A stretch of DNA of 64,000 bases, from the NCBI RefSeq assembly GCF_011397635.1, contig NC_064753.1, positions 24,762,322 to 24,826,321 on the forward strand, written 5' to 3'. Below, one piece after another: positions 38,440 through 51,200 of this stretch. A program made the position numbers and the translations under genes. Numbering within the stretch: position 1 is the stretch's first letter; every line of letters begins with the position of its first letter. Source of the stretch: Epinephelus fuscoguttatus. Taxonomy: Eukaryota; Chordata; Actinopteri; Perciformes; Serranidae. The notes below the pieces were generated by a model. That model was not told the DNA's origin. It did no database searches and saw only the letters and a list, made by a program, of their open reading frames with translations.

Positions 38440-39170
38440 CTCTAACTGGAGGCGCCAAGGAGGCATCCAGATCGGAGGATCAGCGTCATCTCTCCTGGCC
38501 TTGACGAGCAGCGGCTCTGCTCCAAGCTCTTTCTGGATGTCAGAGCTCTTCACCTTATGCTAAGGCTGAGCCCAGCCACCCTAAAGAGGAAACTCACTTT
38601 GGCTGCTTGTATCTTCAATCTCGGTCTTTCACTACTACAAGAGCCAAAATATATATTTTGCTTATGTTTATTGTTTATTTGTATGTATGCACAGGTATGT
38701 CACATCCGGTGGTTGACACATGGGTGTGGTTTAAGTTATTTAACTGGGCATTTAAATCCCTGGCGGGAAGGGAGACAATGGGGTTGAGTGAGCTCTGATA
38801 TTTTCTGTTGACCGTCACGTTGGATCACTGTATTGTAAGTCTTCTTTCGTTTGCAAAATAAAACTTATACAACTGTCAAGTGGACTGATTCAATGAAGGA
38901 ACGAGTCACAGATGCGAGCCCACTTAAGCCTCTCAGCGGCCTTTTTATTGATAGCAGTCGCTACAACTACCTAAAGCTCATGACCATAGGTGAGGGTCAT
39001 GATGTAGATAGCCTGATAAATTGAGAGCTTTGCCTTCTGGGTCAGGTCCCTCTTCACCACGAGAGTCTGGTACAACACCAGCATCACTGCTGATGCTGCA
39101 TCAAACTGTCTGTCCATCTCACGCTCTATTTTACTCTCATTTATGTACAAGACCCAGCAACTCACTCCCA
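38440..39170 (-). mobile_element. LINE relic (RTE/Rex-like reverse transcriptase C-terminus), interrupted
   Basis: The minus-strand translation gives TLVVKRDLTQKAKLSIYQAI and then YGHEL near 38980-39060. Below 38600 it continues with SSDIQKELGAEPLLVKARRD and PPWRLQLE. These are hallmark C-terminal stretches of a very common teleost non-LTR retrotransposon. The two pieces are separated by a 330-bp insertion. The frame is broken and the 5' end is missing. Confidence 0.75.
38636..38965 (+). mobile_element. LTR-like insertion (possible solo LTR) in the LINE
   Basis: 330 bp are bounded by ACTAC at 38631-38635 and 38966-38970, and the sequence outside rejoins to a continuous LINE. A 5-bp duplication and an internal AATAAA at 38858 fit a solo LTR. 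The ends read TACA…TACA rather than the usual TG…CA, so the class is uncertain. Confidence 0.5.
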
Positions 39171-39189
39171 GCCCTATACATTACACATG

Positions 39190-41420
39190 TAGCGTAATTA
39201 TTTTGAATCCATCTCCTACTTTCAGCCACTATGTTATCCTTGGCCTGCTCAATCTATGTGTACATCTTTTTCTCCATGAGGATTTTATCATGTCCAACAA
39301 AACTGACTTTTTAATGATATTAGAAACCCAGCCTAATGTTAGTGACTTAGGACGCATTCACACCAGGATAGTCCGGGGGACTCGGTTCGAATGCCGAAAA
39401 ATGTTACACCTTCATTTGGTTCGGTTCACTTTCACACTGCACTTTTTAAAGTAGGCCAAACCACCTGGACAACATCACGCAGTTACAACAGCTGCTCGTT
39501 TGGGGGCAGTACTGCCTGAAATGACCACTGACCAGGAAGAAAAAAGCATGATGAAAAAGAAAACCTGGTTCATCGATTGGCCAGGACAGACAAAATCCCA
39601 AACACCAAACACCAAAACGCAATGCGGTCTATGCAACTTCCTCTCTTTGGTTCGCTGGATAGTCCATTTGCTAGTGAACCAAGACTCCCAGTTTTCAAGT
39701 GGATCAGGGTTCACTCGTTTGGCCCGCAGTTAGTTCTAGAGGTAGAATGAGCGTTTACACCACTCCAAACAAACCGAACTATCCGTGGAAGCGGACCAGG
39801 GTTCATTTAAAGCACACCAAATAGTGCCAGTGTGAACGCGTCCTCAGTGCCCATGATTGTATCCCCACCCCCAATTTCTCCACCTTCAACCAGCCCAGGT
39901 TATCTTGGAAAAGGGGAGGGCTTTCAGTTGTTTAACAATAACAACTTCATTTGCTCACTCATCTCCAGGGTGACTTTTTGGAGTTTGAGTCATTGTGTTT
40001 CACTATTAGAGGGAACCTTTAAACTTGCTGCATTTTAACCAACAGACCCCATACATGTCTCTTCTTGAGCGGTTCTCCAAACTCTTCTCTGTTGAAATGC
40101 CTAACTATGATGTCATTCTGATTGTGGGAGATTTGAATGTGTATGTTTGCTGTACTGATAATCCTTAAGCCATTTTTAGCCATTGTTGAGTCTTTTCATA
40201 TAAATAGAAATGTTACAGGATGTAATCACAACAAGGGCCACACCCATGATCTTGTCCTCAATCTTGTATGTAGACTTTAGTGTATCTGACCACAAATGGA
40301 TAAAAATCACATCGGTGGTCCAAAATAATTTGTCCAATAATGCTCTCTGATTTTTAATACTTCCTCTGTAGCCAGACTCACAGATGCTCTCCTTTCCTCT
40401 TGGCTCAAGTCAAGATATTATTACAGCTCAGAATAAGTTTAATACTAGCTATGTCCAGATTGTGGACCAGATTGCACCATTTAAGCAGAAAAAAAAACCC
40501 TCTGAAGTTTTCTTGCCATGGATTACTGGCAGCATACGTGCCTTATAAAAGAGCTGCACTTTGACATTTTAGGAGATTTTATGAGAAATTTTAATACACA
40601 GGTATAATGCCAGAGCTCTGTGTTTACTGAAATATACTGAAAAGAACTGACACAACTCCAGGGTTTGTTCCATGTAATTATAGTGCCACGGAGGCTCTTC
40701 CAAGTGACAGTATGGATTCCTACCATGAGAAATGTGAATCATTTTTCCAACCTGTTGTCAGGACCCAATTGCACAGTCCCCCTCATGCACAGGACAAACT
40801 GTCTTTTAAAATCACAACTTCTTAGCTCTTTAAAACAACATCTTCTGACAGCGACTGAGGTAATTAATGAAGCCCTCCTCAAGTGCTCTTGACATCCTGC
40901 CTGCACGATTTCTCAGTCAGTCCCTATACTCTGTACATGATAAACATGTCACAATTCAATGGTTCCGTCAGACCAATTTCTAAAATGGTCTTTCTTTCTT
41001 TCTCTGTAAGGTTCTAGAAAAAGCTGTTGCTGAACAACTGATTGCTTCTTTTTTGATGAAAATGGACTCAGGAACATTTCAGTCTGGAATCTATGTGACA
41101 TTGATGGTAGTTTACTACAGGTCAGTGTTTAACACCATAGTTGCCTCCAGGCTCATCACAAAGCTCAAAGCTCTGGGGTTTAACACCTCACTGTGCATGT
41201 GGATTCTATTTACATACAGAGGCACTTAAGACACTTATTTTACTGACTATTTCAATTATTTTACATTATCTTATTTTACTTTTCTCAAGTTTTAAACTGC
41301 TCTAAAATTGTTTTTAACATTGTTTGTCTACCATTTTTAGTTTGTCTTGTAAAGCACATTGTAGCTTGAATTTGAAATGTGCTACATAAATAAAGTTTAT
41401 TATTATTATCATTATTATGT
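39190..41420 (+). mobile_element. L2-like LINE relic, interrupted by a MITE
   Basis: Plus-strand fragments in shifting frames match an L2-type protein in order: an apurinic endonuclease N-part (SNKTDFLMILETQ near 39290; then ILIVGDLNVYV near 40110; CNHNKGHTHDLVLNLV near 40230), then reverse-transcriptase pieces (VLEKAVAEQL near 41010; FNTIVASRLITKLKALGF near 41130). The 3' end is AATAAAGTTTATTATTATTA-like near 41390-41415, as is usual for the family. Many frameshifts and deletions mark it as dead. Confidence 0.72.
39350..39843. mobile_element. MITE copy 2 (PIF/Harbinger-like?) nested in the L2 relic
   Basis: Terminal inverted repeats GGACGCATTCACAC (left) and GTGTGAACGCGTCC (right) are bounded by TTA (39347-39349) and TCA (39844-39846). 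This is a likely 3-bp target duplication with one change, which fits PIF/Harbinger MITEs. The L2 coding sequence continues across it. It is related to copy 1 at 11579-12251. Confidence 0.72.
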
Positions 41421-42194
41421 TTTGGACTTAGCAGTTATTTGGTAGGAAAGCACAGTGGTCTGAGGAGACGACAAACATAGTCATTATTTACAAAAAGAGC
41501 TCCACATATACTGACTTTTTTCTCGATCTGTTTTACTTGACATATATATCTATAGATCTATATATATATATATATATCTGAATATGTGATAATCCCAACA
41601 CAAAATCCAAGAATGAATGAGGTTCATTTTCCATTTGTAAAAAGAGGCTGAACAGATTCATGATAAATGTGTTGAACTAATTTCACAATCATTTGTTTAA
41701 CAGTTGGCCTCAGTGAACAAGAATAATATCTTTCTTTCAGATTCTCTGGCAAAAAATAAACATCAAAGTGCTGTCTTTGTAATGCATAACTTCAAGTGAA
41801 CCTATAAAACAATTTCAACTTCATACTTAATAAATCGACCCACTGTTTGTAAACATTAAATAACTTTAAGAGCTAGAAACCACAGAGGGAAGAGTAGCAT
41901 CCATTATATGTTAGCGCTGCCCACTGAAAATGATCGGACATGTTGGAACAACTAAATGTTTTTTTCAAATGCAACATGTTAGGTTCAACTAACCAATCTG
42001 TTTCCAGACTCTGGTGGAAATGTTCCACATGTTCACAAGTGGCTGGACTGTTCCAGTGGTTTGTCTTTAAAAATCAATGCCACCAAAGCAGAGAGGTGGA
42101 CAGGCTCATAACACTAAGTCATCTCTTCTTTTCACTTGAGCACTCTAAAATTGTGACAATTAAAAAAACTGTTCAGTTTTGCCACTCCATTTTT

Positions 42195-42200
42195 TTTAAT
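42195..42200 (-). terminator. Candidate tcf25 polyadenylation signal (ATTAAA)
   Basis: ATTAAA on the minus strand, about 85 bp beyond the tcf25 stop. No AATAAA was seen closer. A short 3' UTR would fit; there is no transcript evidence. Confidence 0.35.
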
Positions 42201-42282
42201 TAATATTTTAATTATTATAAACACCATTAAATATTTGCTTTTTTCTTATTGTCACGTTGTTTCCACCTGTCTCCCTCCTCTC

Positions 42283-45200
42283 TCAGTCCCACTCCTCGTC
42301 GTCTCTGTAGGGGTTGTCCTCTCTCGGGGGCTCTTGAAACCTGATGTTTGCCAGCATGTCCCTCATTGCCACCATTAGACGATTCACTTCCTGGTTCAGC
42401 TCCTGACCGGCGCGGGCCACTTCCATGTCATCCTCCTGCCTCGGTCCACCCTTATTAAGAAAAGAGAGTTCCGTTAATATACAACTATCTAACATCTAAG
42501 TCCTTTTTTATGTTGACATTTGGCCTACTCAGATTTTACTTTCTGTTTAACTATCCTTAACTGTATTATTTACTCATCTCTGTGGATTCATTACTAACAT
42601 GGCTGGCCAATGCAAGACAGTCAGTGACCTATCGGATCATTTTGTTATGTGTATTGTGAGAAAATCCTGCGACTGTTAACATGGGTTCAACAATCTCACT
42701 TCGCTGGAAGCACTTAATGGTGCTAAAAGACAATTAAAGTTGTAAGAGCATAACAATTAGTCCTGTTCTTTTTAGTTATTTTTTTTAGTAAATTGTTGAC
42801 ACTAAATGATCTCATTTGATGGGAACAAGAGCAAATGTAAAGTGCCAACCAGTGTACAAAATTAACTTGGAGAATTACATTGGGAGGTGAAAACACCCAC
42901 TGGTCATGCATATATTTTTATAGTTTATACTAAACTGCCTTTTTGTATCACATATACATTTGTTTCAGCACATTTCATTGAGATAATAAGGTTGAACACA
43001 AACTTAAAGAAGAGGCCAAAGTAAAACTTGAAGCAAAATTAATACAATATTTCGATCAATGCCTCATCAAAAAGTTGATGCTTCAACATTGTACTAAATA
43101 TTTAAAATTAAATATGCTCAGGGATCAAACTAACAGCTAAACTTAAAGGTTTTGTAAACCTATCGCACGCCTCATCATTTCAATCTAAAAACCTCCTCAT
43201 CAGACTCCTCACTGCAATCACCTTCTTTAAACAGATCATGAAGTCTGGGCCCCTGCTCCTGACGACATCAAGTGATAGTATTGCAGTAATCTGATGTCCC
43301 TTACATTAAAAAAGTGCCGCAAAACTAGGAACACTTGAGACTGTTTAGACACGTGTAAAAACATCTGGTGTTGTGTGTGTGCAGAAGCAGCGTGCCTATT
43401 TATGACACCTAGACTCAGTAGAGGCTAAGCATTGAGCTTTTTTATTTTATGGCTATTTTGGTACAAACACTCACCCAGCAGATAGCCTTCCAGGACTGAC
43501 TCGCCAAGTAGAAAATCTACCCTGATTTGGCACTTCTCGAGTGTTAATTTCAGACACTGGTACCAATGCATCACCCCAAAGAACTTTTATGATGTGTTTA
43601 CAAACACAATGAAATAAAAGGTGTTTGTGTTATCTAACATAATGTTGTTAGCAGATACAATATTATAAAAAAAGATCTAAGCAGCATATCTTCCCTAGTC
43701 TTAACCAAATTTCTGTTATCCATACTGTATCTCTTCCTCTCCATGAGCGGATAACATGATTAGGATGGATGGACTATCCTGATGGAAACACGCCTCGGGC
43801 CTGTCTGCTAATTTAAAATATGTATAGCTAAGCCATAAGACGCCCGAGTTGTGGGTGTATCGGATGTATGTCTCTTAAAGAGGCAGCAGTTGGTTTGTGC
43901 TGCACACTGGCCGCGGACTAAAAGACCAATGATGAGGCTGACATAACTCTGTAACTCGTTATATAACATTTATGGCCCCCTAGTTACAGTCGTTTTTCTG
44001 TTAAGCATCTCAGTCATTGTAAAATTGTCATTAACCCCCGTTTTAACCTGGTTGAACATAAACCAAGCCTTCGAGTCTTAACATGGACCATTACAGAGTG
44101 TTATGTTATCATAAGAATCTTTCAAATTATTCTGATGGTTAAGTTTTTGCTGAAAAGAAAAATAAAACGTGCCCAGAAATGGTTCAATTTGTTGCTTTCA
44201 GTCCATTCAGCAAAAGCACTGTGTGGTAGACTGCCTTTTTTAATCAGAAAATTTCAAATGCTACACATTATGGCTTTTACAACACAGACTAAAAGGGACC
44301 TTGTGGAGTTTCCTTGTACACAGACAAGTTCTGTTTGCATTCAGTGTTGCTCAAATGCATCATGGAGGTCTAACAAACGTGTCAAAAGTGTTTCCCTCCA
44401 TTTAAGCAGTTGCAAAGCAGACTTTTTAATAAATAAAATGCAGAAATTGTGCATTGTTTAGAGCCTTCTTTACTGGCTTGCCGCATTGTGGCGCATTGTG
44501 GCGCTTCTTGGTGCCTTACTGCCTCTTGTTTATCAGTAGCATTACATAGCCTGCATGCTCATGCTTGTGCTTGAGAACAAACAAAATGGGGATCCAGTCA
44601 TAGAGCATTGCTCCATAGCACTACTGATGGTCAAAAACTCCACAGGGAACCTTTAAATTCAAGACTCAAGACCCTCAAGACTACTACTTGGGCTGAAATA
44701 GAGAATATATAAACTAGGGCTGCCCCTTGGAAGTTGGAGATTCGAATCATCAGTTGGAGACCCCTTAGTCGACAGAGATTGCTTGAAGTTGAGCAATTAT
44801 TTTTGCTTCTTTTTACCCATCGCCGTGCTGTGAAGTGTACTTTGGGGACTCTCAGAGAGGGGGAAACTTTCCACCACAAGGCTCCAAGATAACATTATTG
44901 TCTCTCTTCTTCTTGGAAGTGGTGAACTTACGACTCACAGATAATTAATACGACACATTCTCTGGTTTTTGTTTGATATCGAGTGTCTAGTGCAGACAAT
45001 GTTGCACATTTCTGATCCATCCTCAGTGCCGTCAACTTGTTTACTATATTACATGAATGCCACTGTCACACTGAATGTCCCAACAATACAATATTAACAT
45101 ACATCTGTATAAATGTTATCATACAGTGCTGAGTCTGAAAAACATACCGCCCTCTTCTGTTTTTCCTTTGTAACAATGCTATATCAATTAGCTCAGCTTT

Positions 45201-48200
45201 TCTAATTTTCTGTGGAGAGTGGTGCGTGCTTCCTTGATTTACACAGTCACTTCCTCAATTTTATGAGAAGATGTGATGATCACTTGTTCTCAAGGGCATA
45301 GATTTTGTGTCAACATTGGGTGGGGTGCATTTTCTGCATCAATTTATGGTGCAAATATCTTTAATTTTGTAAAAGTACATTGCTAATTTCATGTCTTTAA
45401 TCACTCTACAGTTCCTCATCTCTTAAACAGTCATCTACAATTGGTTAGCTGCACTTTTTTTCAAAAAATAGCGTCTGTATGTTTTTATTATTGGGGCCAA
45501 GCCTGGCAAATATGATAAAATGTACACCAGTTAATGAGTGATGTCAGGTAGTGGTTTTCCAATCTGGTTTTGGCATCTAAAACTAGTTAAGGGTGCGGAA
45601 GATCCCCTTCATGATTCAAAGAACACTGACTGCTGGTCGGAGACAAGATGAAAACTAAGCCTACTGTCTTGAAGTCTCATATTTTGTACACCACAGTGGT
45701 CACCTCAAAACAGCCAATCTGTTGTGGTTTTGTAATTCCACATCTCACAGTGCTGCTCGACATTACAGTGTGTTTGTTGCCATATGGTAAGCCATATGGA
45801 ACAAGGGGGAAGCAAATAATGTGGAGTGCATGAGCGGAAAGAGCAAACACTCATTCGCTGCTGAGGGCAAAGATGTGGACTAAGGAAAGCTCAAGAACTG
45901 TGGCAGTTTAAGTTTTATGATATCATCCCCAATCTAAAGTGATAAATATATTGCTGATATTTGAAACACTTTAATTATAACTCTGGTTAACTGAGTGATT
46001 TTATACAATTAAAAATATATATGTATGGATGTCTGTGTCTTTTGCACTCCATTTCCTTTTGAAAAAACTCCAAACTGCATTAAGGCGGCAGGACTACCTG
46101 CACAGTGTAGCAAAATCCAGACATCACAATGAAGGCCAGCTATTATTGGAACTGTTGAAATGGTTTGATGTTGAAGTATGAGCAGAAAAATGGAACAGGC
46201 TCAACTAACACACGAGATATTCAAAAGATAATGCTCCTTTAAGACTCAGAAAATGTCCCACAATTATCGGGGGAAGGAAACTTCACTTTGCTCTATAACT
46301 TGGCCCTACAAATTAATAATAAACATATAAGCATCAAGCTTCATTGTTAGAAAAGGGACAGCAAAGCCGAGGCCACAAATAACTTTGCATTTCATGAATG
46401 TCGCTATTGTTGTGCTCCTCTAGAAAATGGTGGATTAACTGTAACATGGTCATATGCCTTCTTTGATATTCTGCAGTTGTCATCCCCTGAGGGGTAACCA
46501 TGAGTCAATAAGGTTATTATGATTTCATCGAATGAGACACTTGAAGTTCAGAGTGAGTTGTTCACTGACTATGAGCTCACACAATTTCTTAAAATTATGT
46601 TTTATTTTGATGTAAGGCTTGTAGCTGGTAATAACGTGATGTCCCAAAGTCCACACTATGAGTTCTTTATTAGAGTCCTCGAAGGTTTTTATGATACATA
46701 AATGCAGCAGCAAGATTCATCTTAAGATGACATCACTTAGCTCCTCAGATTCAGGATGGCTTGAATTTTCGAATTATAGCTGAGATGTACAGCATTATAC
46801 AAACCACATAAGTGAGTTCATTTTAAGGTGTTTTTGCTCTCTTTAATCAACTCATTGAGGACAACCGTATTGTGTATCATTCCATAAGACTAAAGCACAA
46901 CTCTTATTTGCCCCTGTAGTGTGCAACCCCCGATTAATTTTATTTTTCCAGACCCATCTTCTGACAGAGCTATCGTGTCTGATTCATGCAACTCACCTGA
47001 AGGTTGAAGTTTGGCAGCAGAGACCGGAAAAACAGCGACAATGTGCTTTCATTGGTTGCACCAACATGCTGCCTGTACACAGACACACAAATACACAAAA
47101 ATATCATTATGGTGTAAAGGCAAATAAAGGATAAAAAGCCTATTGGTTTGAAATGCACAAATGTATGGGTACTCAATTACCTCTCTGGTCGGGTGTACGA
47201 CAACACTGACTCCAGCGGAGGCAGAGGGTCAAAGCCCATCACAGGTTGACTGGTCACCTCCTGAGGGTATCCAACAAATAGCTTACTCAGAGACGCATGA
47301 GTTCAGGGATACACAATCAGTATTTTGTTGATCCTATTGTACTAATACAGCCAGGTGTGGAACTAAGTTTCACCTCAAATCAAAATCATGTAAGATCCTG
47401 ATTGGAGGCTTTGGGAGGATCTTCTGTATAGCACAGATTATATGACTGTCTCAAAGTCAGTTCTGACCATCTTTAAGTCCATTACACTTCCTCTTCGTGT
47501 TCCTTCAAGTGTCCTTGTGTAACCACAATTATGAATGAGAAGCAAAACAATCTGTGAAAAATGATCCAATAATTGTCTGCTGGATATTCAAAATCTTCAA
47601 AAATATCCTTCACCAAGAATAACCTACTTTCACACCTTTTAATCGGCAGTTGCACCATTTGCAGAATGATGGATAACTTTGGTCTCTTGCCAGGTAAATC
47701 CCACCACAAGAAATTCCAGGCATTTCCTTTAATGTAAAAAGGCACGGCTAGCCACAAAGTGGTTTGTCTTATCTTCAATGGCAGTTTTGAATGCTGATCT
47801 GGGGATGGTGACCTGGTGGTGAATCCGTTGCAGTTAAGAAATACATACACAATCAGGGTTCACCATACATTCATTTATTTGTGGCAGCCCGCCACGATCA
47901 AAACATCTGCCGCCACAAATAGCTTTTTTATTTTTGGAGCTGGACCGTTCCTTAGGAGTGTTGTTGAAATATATATACCATTCGGCAGAGTGAACTCTTG
48001 GAACAGATGGAGCAGCAGAACATCAGGAGCACTGAAAGCAAAACTTAACCGTTCATTCTTCTGGGTATAAACTGTGCGTGACTCGCCTGTGCAGCAGCTG
48101 CTCCTCTCCATCAATCTGATCTGATCTGATCAGCTCTGAAGGGATCAACAGATCAATTATCTATCCTGCGACTCACAAACTGCTGCTGAGGAAAGAAAAC

Positions 48201-51200
48201 TAAGTCATGGAGAGCTCCGCCTGCAACCCCTACCCAGCCTTAGCTACCACCATACATAGACTGTAATTCTGTGAAAAACACTGCAAAAACTAAGAGGCCA
48301 CATGTGGTCACAGTTATGGAGGGCTATGTATATATATTATGTGAATGTGCAATATGCATAATGTCATCACAGATTTGATCCAAATTTCATGCTTCTAGCA
48401 TTAAATCTGATTGAAATCAGGGAGCACTAGAGCGTGCATTCATATACACTGTATCAAGACAATCTCAGACTGGGACCTCTGGGAGGCTGCAAATTTCTTG
48501 TAGTGTGATTATAAATTCATTATAGTCCTCTGGATTCTAGGAATATTTGGAAAACCTTACAGTGCATTAGAACATTGACCTTAGATTTTAATGATGCCCA
48601 TCACCCTCTTTAGTATCTACTGGTGAGTGGACTGAAGACACTGTAGATAAAGTGAACTGTATGAAAGTGTGGTTGCTAATCATTTCTTACGAAAGGCAGA
48701 CTTGAGGTGGCTTCTTTAATCTCAGAGAGGAGGACGTGACGATGGATGTTCCTTGGCGCACTCTGGTACCTCTGCTTCCTCCTGAAACAGAGTGATGGAG
48801 TCATGCTCACGTACTGAGCATCACTGCACAAAAAATGTGGCAGCAGAGCAGCTCGTTGAGGTCTTACTTGTTTTGGCAGTCCTCCACCAGAGGGTCTTTG
48901 GCATCGACTCGACGCAGCACCTCTTTCACAGACTCTTCCAACCACAGCATTACTGCTGCCTCCCTCCACAGGCTGTGAGTCCTTCCCACATACAGAGCCG
49001 TCAGTTCAGCCAGGGCTGGGGGCTGCCTGGAGACAGAGAGAGCAGGATGAGTTTTTAAAGTGAGGGTGACAGAAACATAATGGAAAAGCAAAATGGTTAC
49101 AAAATGAAGATAAAAATAATGGCCGTGAAACAATTTGTAGCAATAATAAAATTAATTTGTTGTAGCTGATGGCCATACAGTTTTAATTAGGAGTGGGAAT
49201 TTCTAAGCACCTCCCAAATGAGTCTAATTCAGAGAGCTACGGTGTGATTATATGCGATTTCTATACATGATTTTTGTTTTCTCACCCTTGTCTCACTCCC
49301 AGAGCGTCAAAATACGTCTCTTGGGCAGTGTCCACGCCATCACTATGATGGCGCCGGGACCTAGTTTAAAGAGTGTGAAAGTCGGCTCACGCTGGGAGGA
49401 GGGGCGGTGGATGAGTCCAACAAAAACCAGACTTTGACTCAGGAGAGGTGGTAACTGTGCTTTCTAGTGACACATTTCTGCCTTTCAAACCGTGTTTGTG
49501 CCACTCAAAGATGAGTGTTGACTTTCACGCTCATTTACTAACGACAACCAAGTAGTTTAATTGCCAAAACTTAACTGCTGATGGCAAAATATGATGAGCA
49601 GGGATGAGATCACACTGCACTGTGTGACTATTTCTTACTTTTAAAACATGCCGTATTTGTAATAATCCCTAATTAAAATAAATGGATGAATTCACTTCAA
49701 CAATCTTTTTTTTTCTATTAGTTTTTATATCACTTATTTGATTGTTTTCTGGTTGGCGGCGTCTACAACTGGCTGTTTTTCCTCCAGCTCCAGGTGGAAA
49801 CGTAAAATATGGTTCTCATGTTTGCTGTGTTCACTAAATATTTTAGTTTAGTTAGACACATCTTGCAAACAGTATGGTTCTTGTCCAGGCCCCTTTTCCC
49901 TTCAACTTAATAGAAGTCAAAATGCTTTTAAGCCAGAGGATGCTGGTTCGATTGTATCCATCTGTGGTTGCTTACACTCAGCCATCCTCACCAAAGCTTA
50001 AGAAGTAGCCCATCTTACATTGTAACACAACACAACACAACACAACACAACACAACAGAGACAAGCCCACTGCATTTCACAATCCGATTGGTTGCGCTGT
50101 GAGGAACACACAGGCTGGTCTTACAAAATTGTTACAGGCGATCTTAAAGTCGAGAATTGGGTTTTAGATTGATGATTTTTGGCTTTTCTGCATGGAGACT
50201 TAATCTTTCAAGGGGTTATCGCAGTGTATCTAAGAATCAAACTCCCCACCCCTTGTATGGAATTGTACCATGCTGCAAAACAGAGAGAGCATACATTACC
50301 CTAATTGGCTCTTTGGGCCAAAGAAGGCATGTGAGGTGACTGTTGCATCCGGCTGCACAGTGCACAAATCCAGCAGAGGAATCAAGACTGCAGAAAACAA
50401 CAACAGCAACATCAGTATAGGTGGAAGATTACATTTACAAATACCTTAACGTAGGGCCGCACTATTTAAGAAAAATAAAAAAGAAAGATCTCAATTCATA
50501 CGTCTATGCAATCTCATTTCTAAATGAGGACGATTAACTCACTCCCATTTCCCTATGCATTCATGTCAGGCTGCAGTCACATGTTGACATATCTGCTGCG
50601 GAATAATCCCAGTTGCTATCAAGTGTTTCCTCTACCAACGGGCTCCCCTGACCCCCATGAAAGAGTAAATATTTTATTTATGTTATCTAACTACCTTACT
50701 GTGTTTTCCTCTTGTTCGGCTGTGTTTCTCTCACCACTGACAGAGGGGACATTACTTGAGTTAACAACCTGTCATTATAGCATTGTAAGTGCAATAAAAT
50801 AATCCAAACAAGTTTATTATTGTAATCCACTTAACCCTATGGGCCCTAGGCCTTTTTGGGGTATTTTTACTGCCTTTAAGCTCATATCACAGTCATTATA
50901 GAGGCTACATACACATGCTATATCTTGTTTTTTTCAAGACAATCTGGGCTAACCAGATTTGCCATCATTCCATGTCCTTCTATGTGCCTGTATTTTATAT
51001 TAATTTTTATATCAATGTATATGGAGACTACTGCCCTGTCATGCATGCATAATTGGGCTACAGTTGTCTGTGTGTGCAAAGGTGAAGTGGCTGGTCTTGT
51101 CATACAAAGTTTGATGGAGTGTCAACTGGACAATATGGAGATATTTGCATCTTGAAAGCCGAACTACAAATGTGGATAGACAGGGAGAAACACACGCAAG

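Larger units (their letters stand above)
31689..42282. other. Intergenic interval, mc1r 5' side to tcf25 3' side
   Basis: About 10.6 kb without a host gene. The first kilobase has CpGs and is the likely mc1r promoter area, but no TATA box or clear MITF-type site was fixed. 32.4-33.6 kb shows nothing. The rest holds an inverted-end repeat candidate (33.69-34.72 kb), a GC/AC microsatellite and a run of transposon relics from 36.98 to 41.42 kb. 35.4-36.9 kb is without recognised content. Confidence 0.6.

Noticed and set aside
44714-44790. AGGGCTGCCCC end followed by a GTCGAC-type stretch, like a fish hAT element end
   Set aside because: Only one end could be recognised, with no partner end or target duplication.
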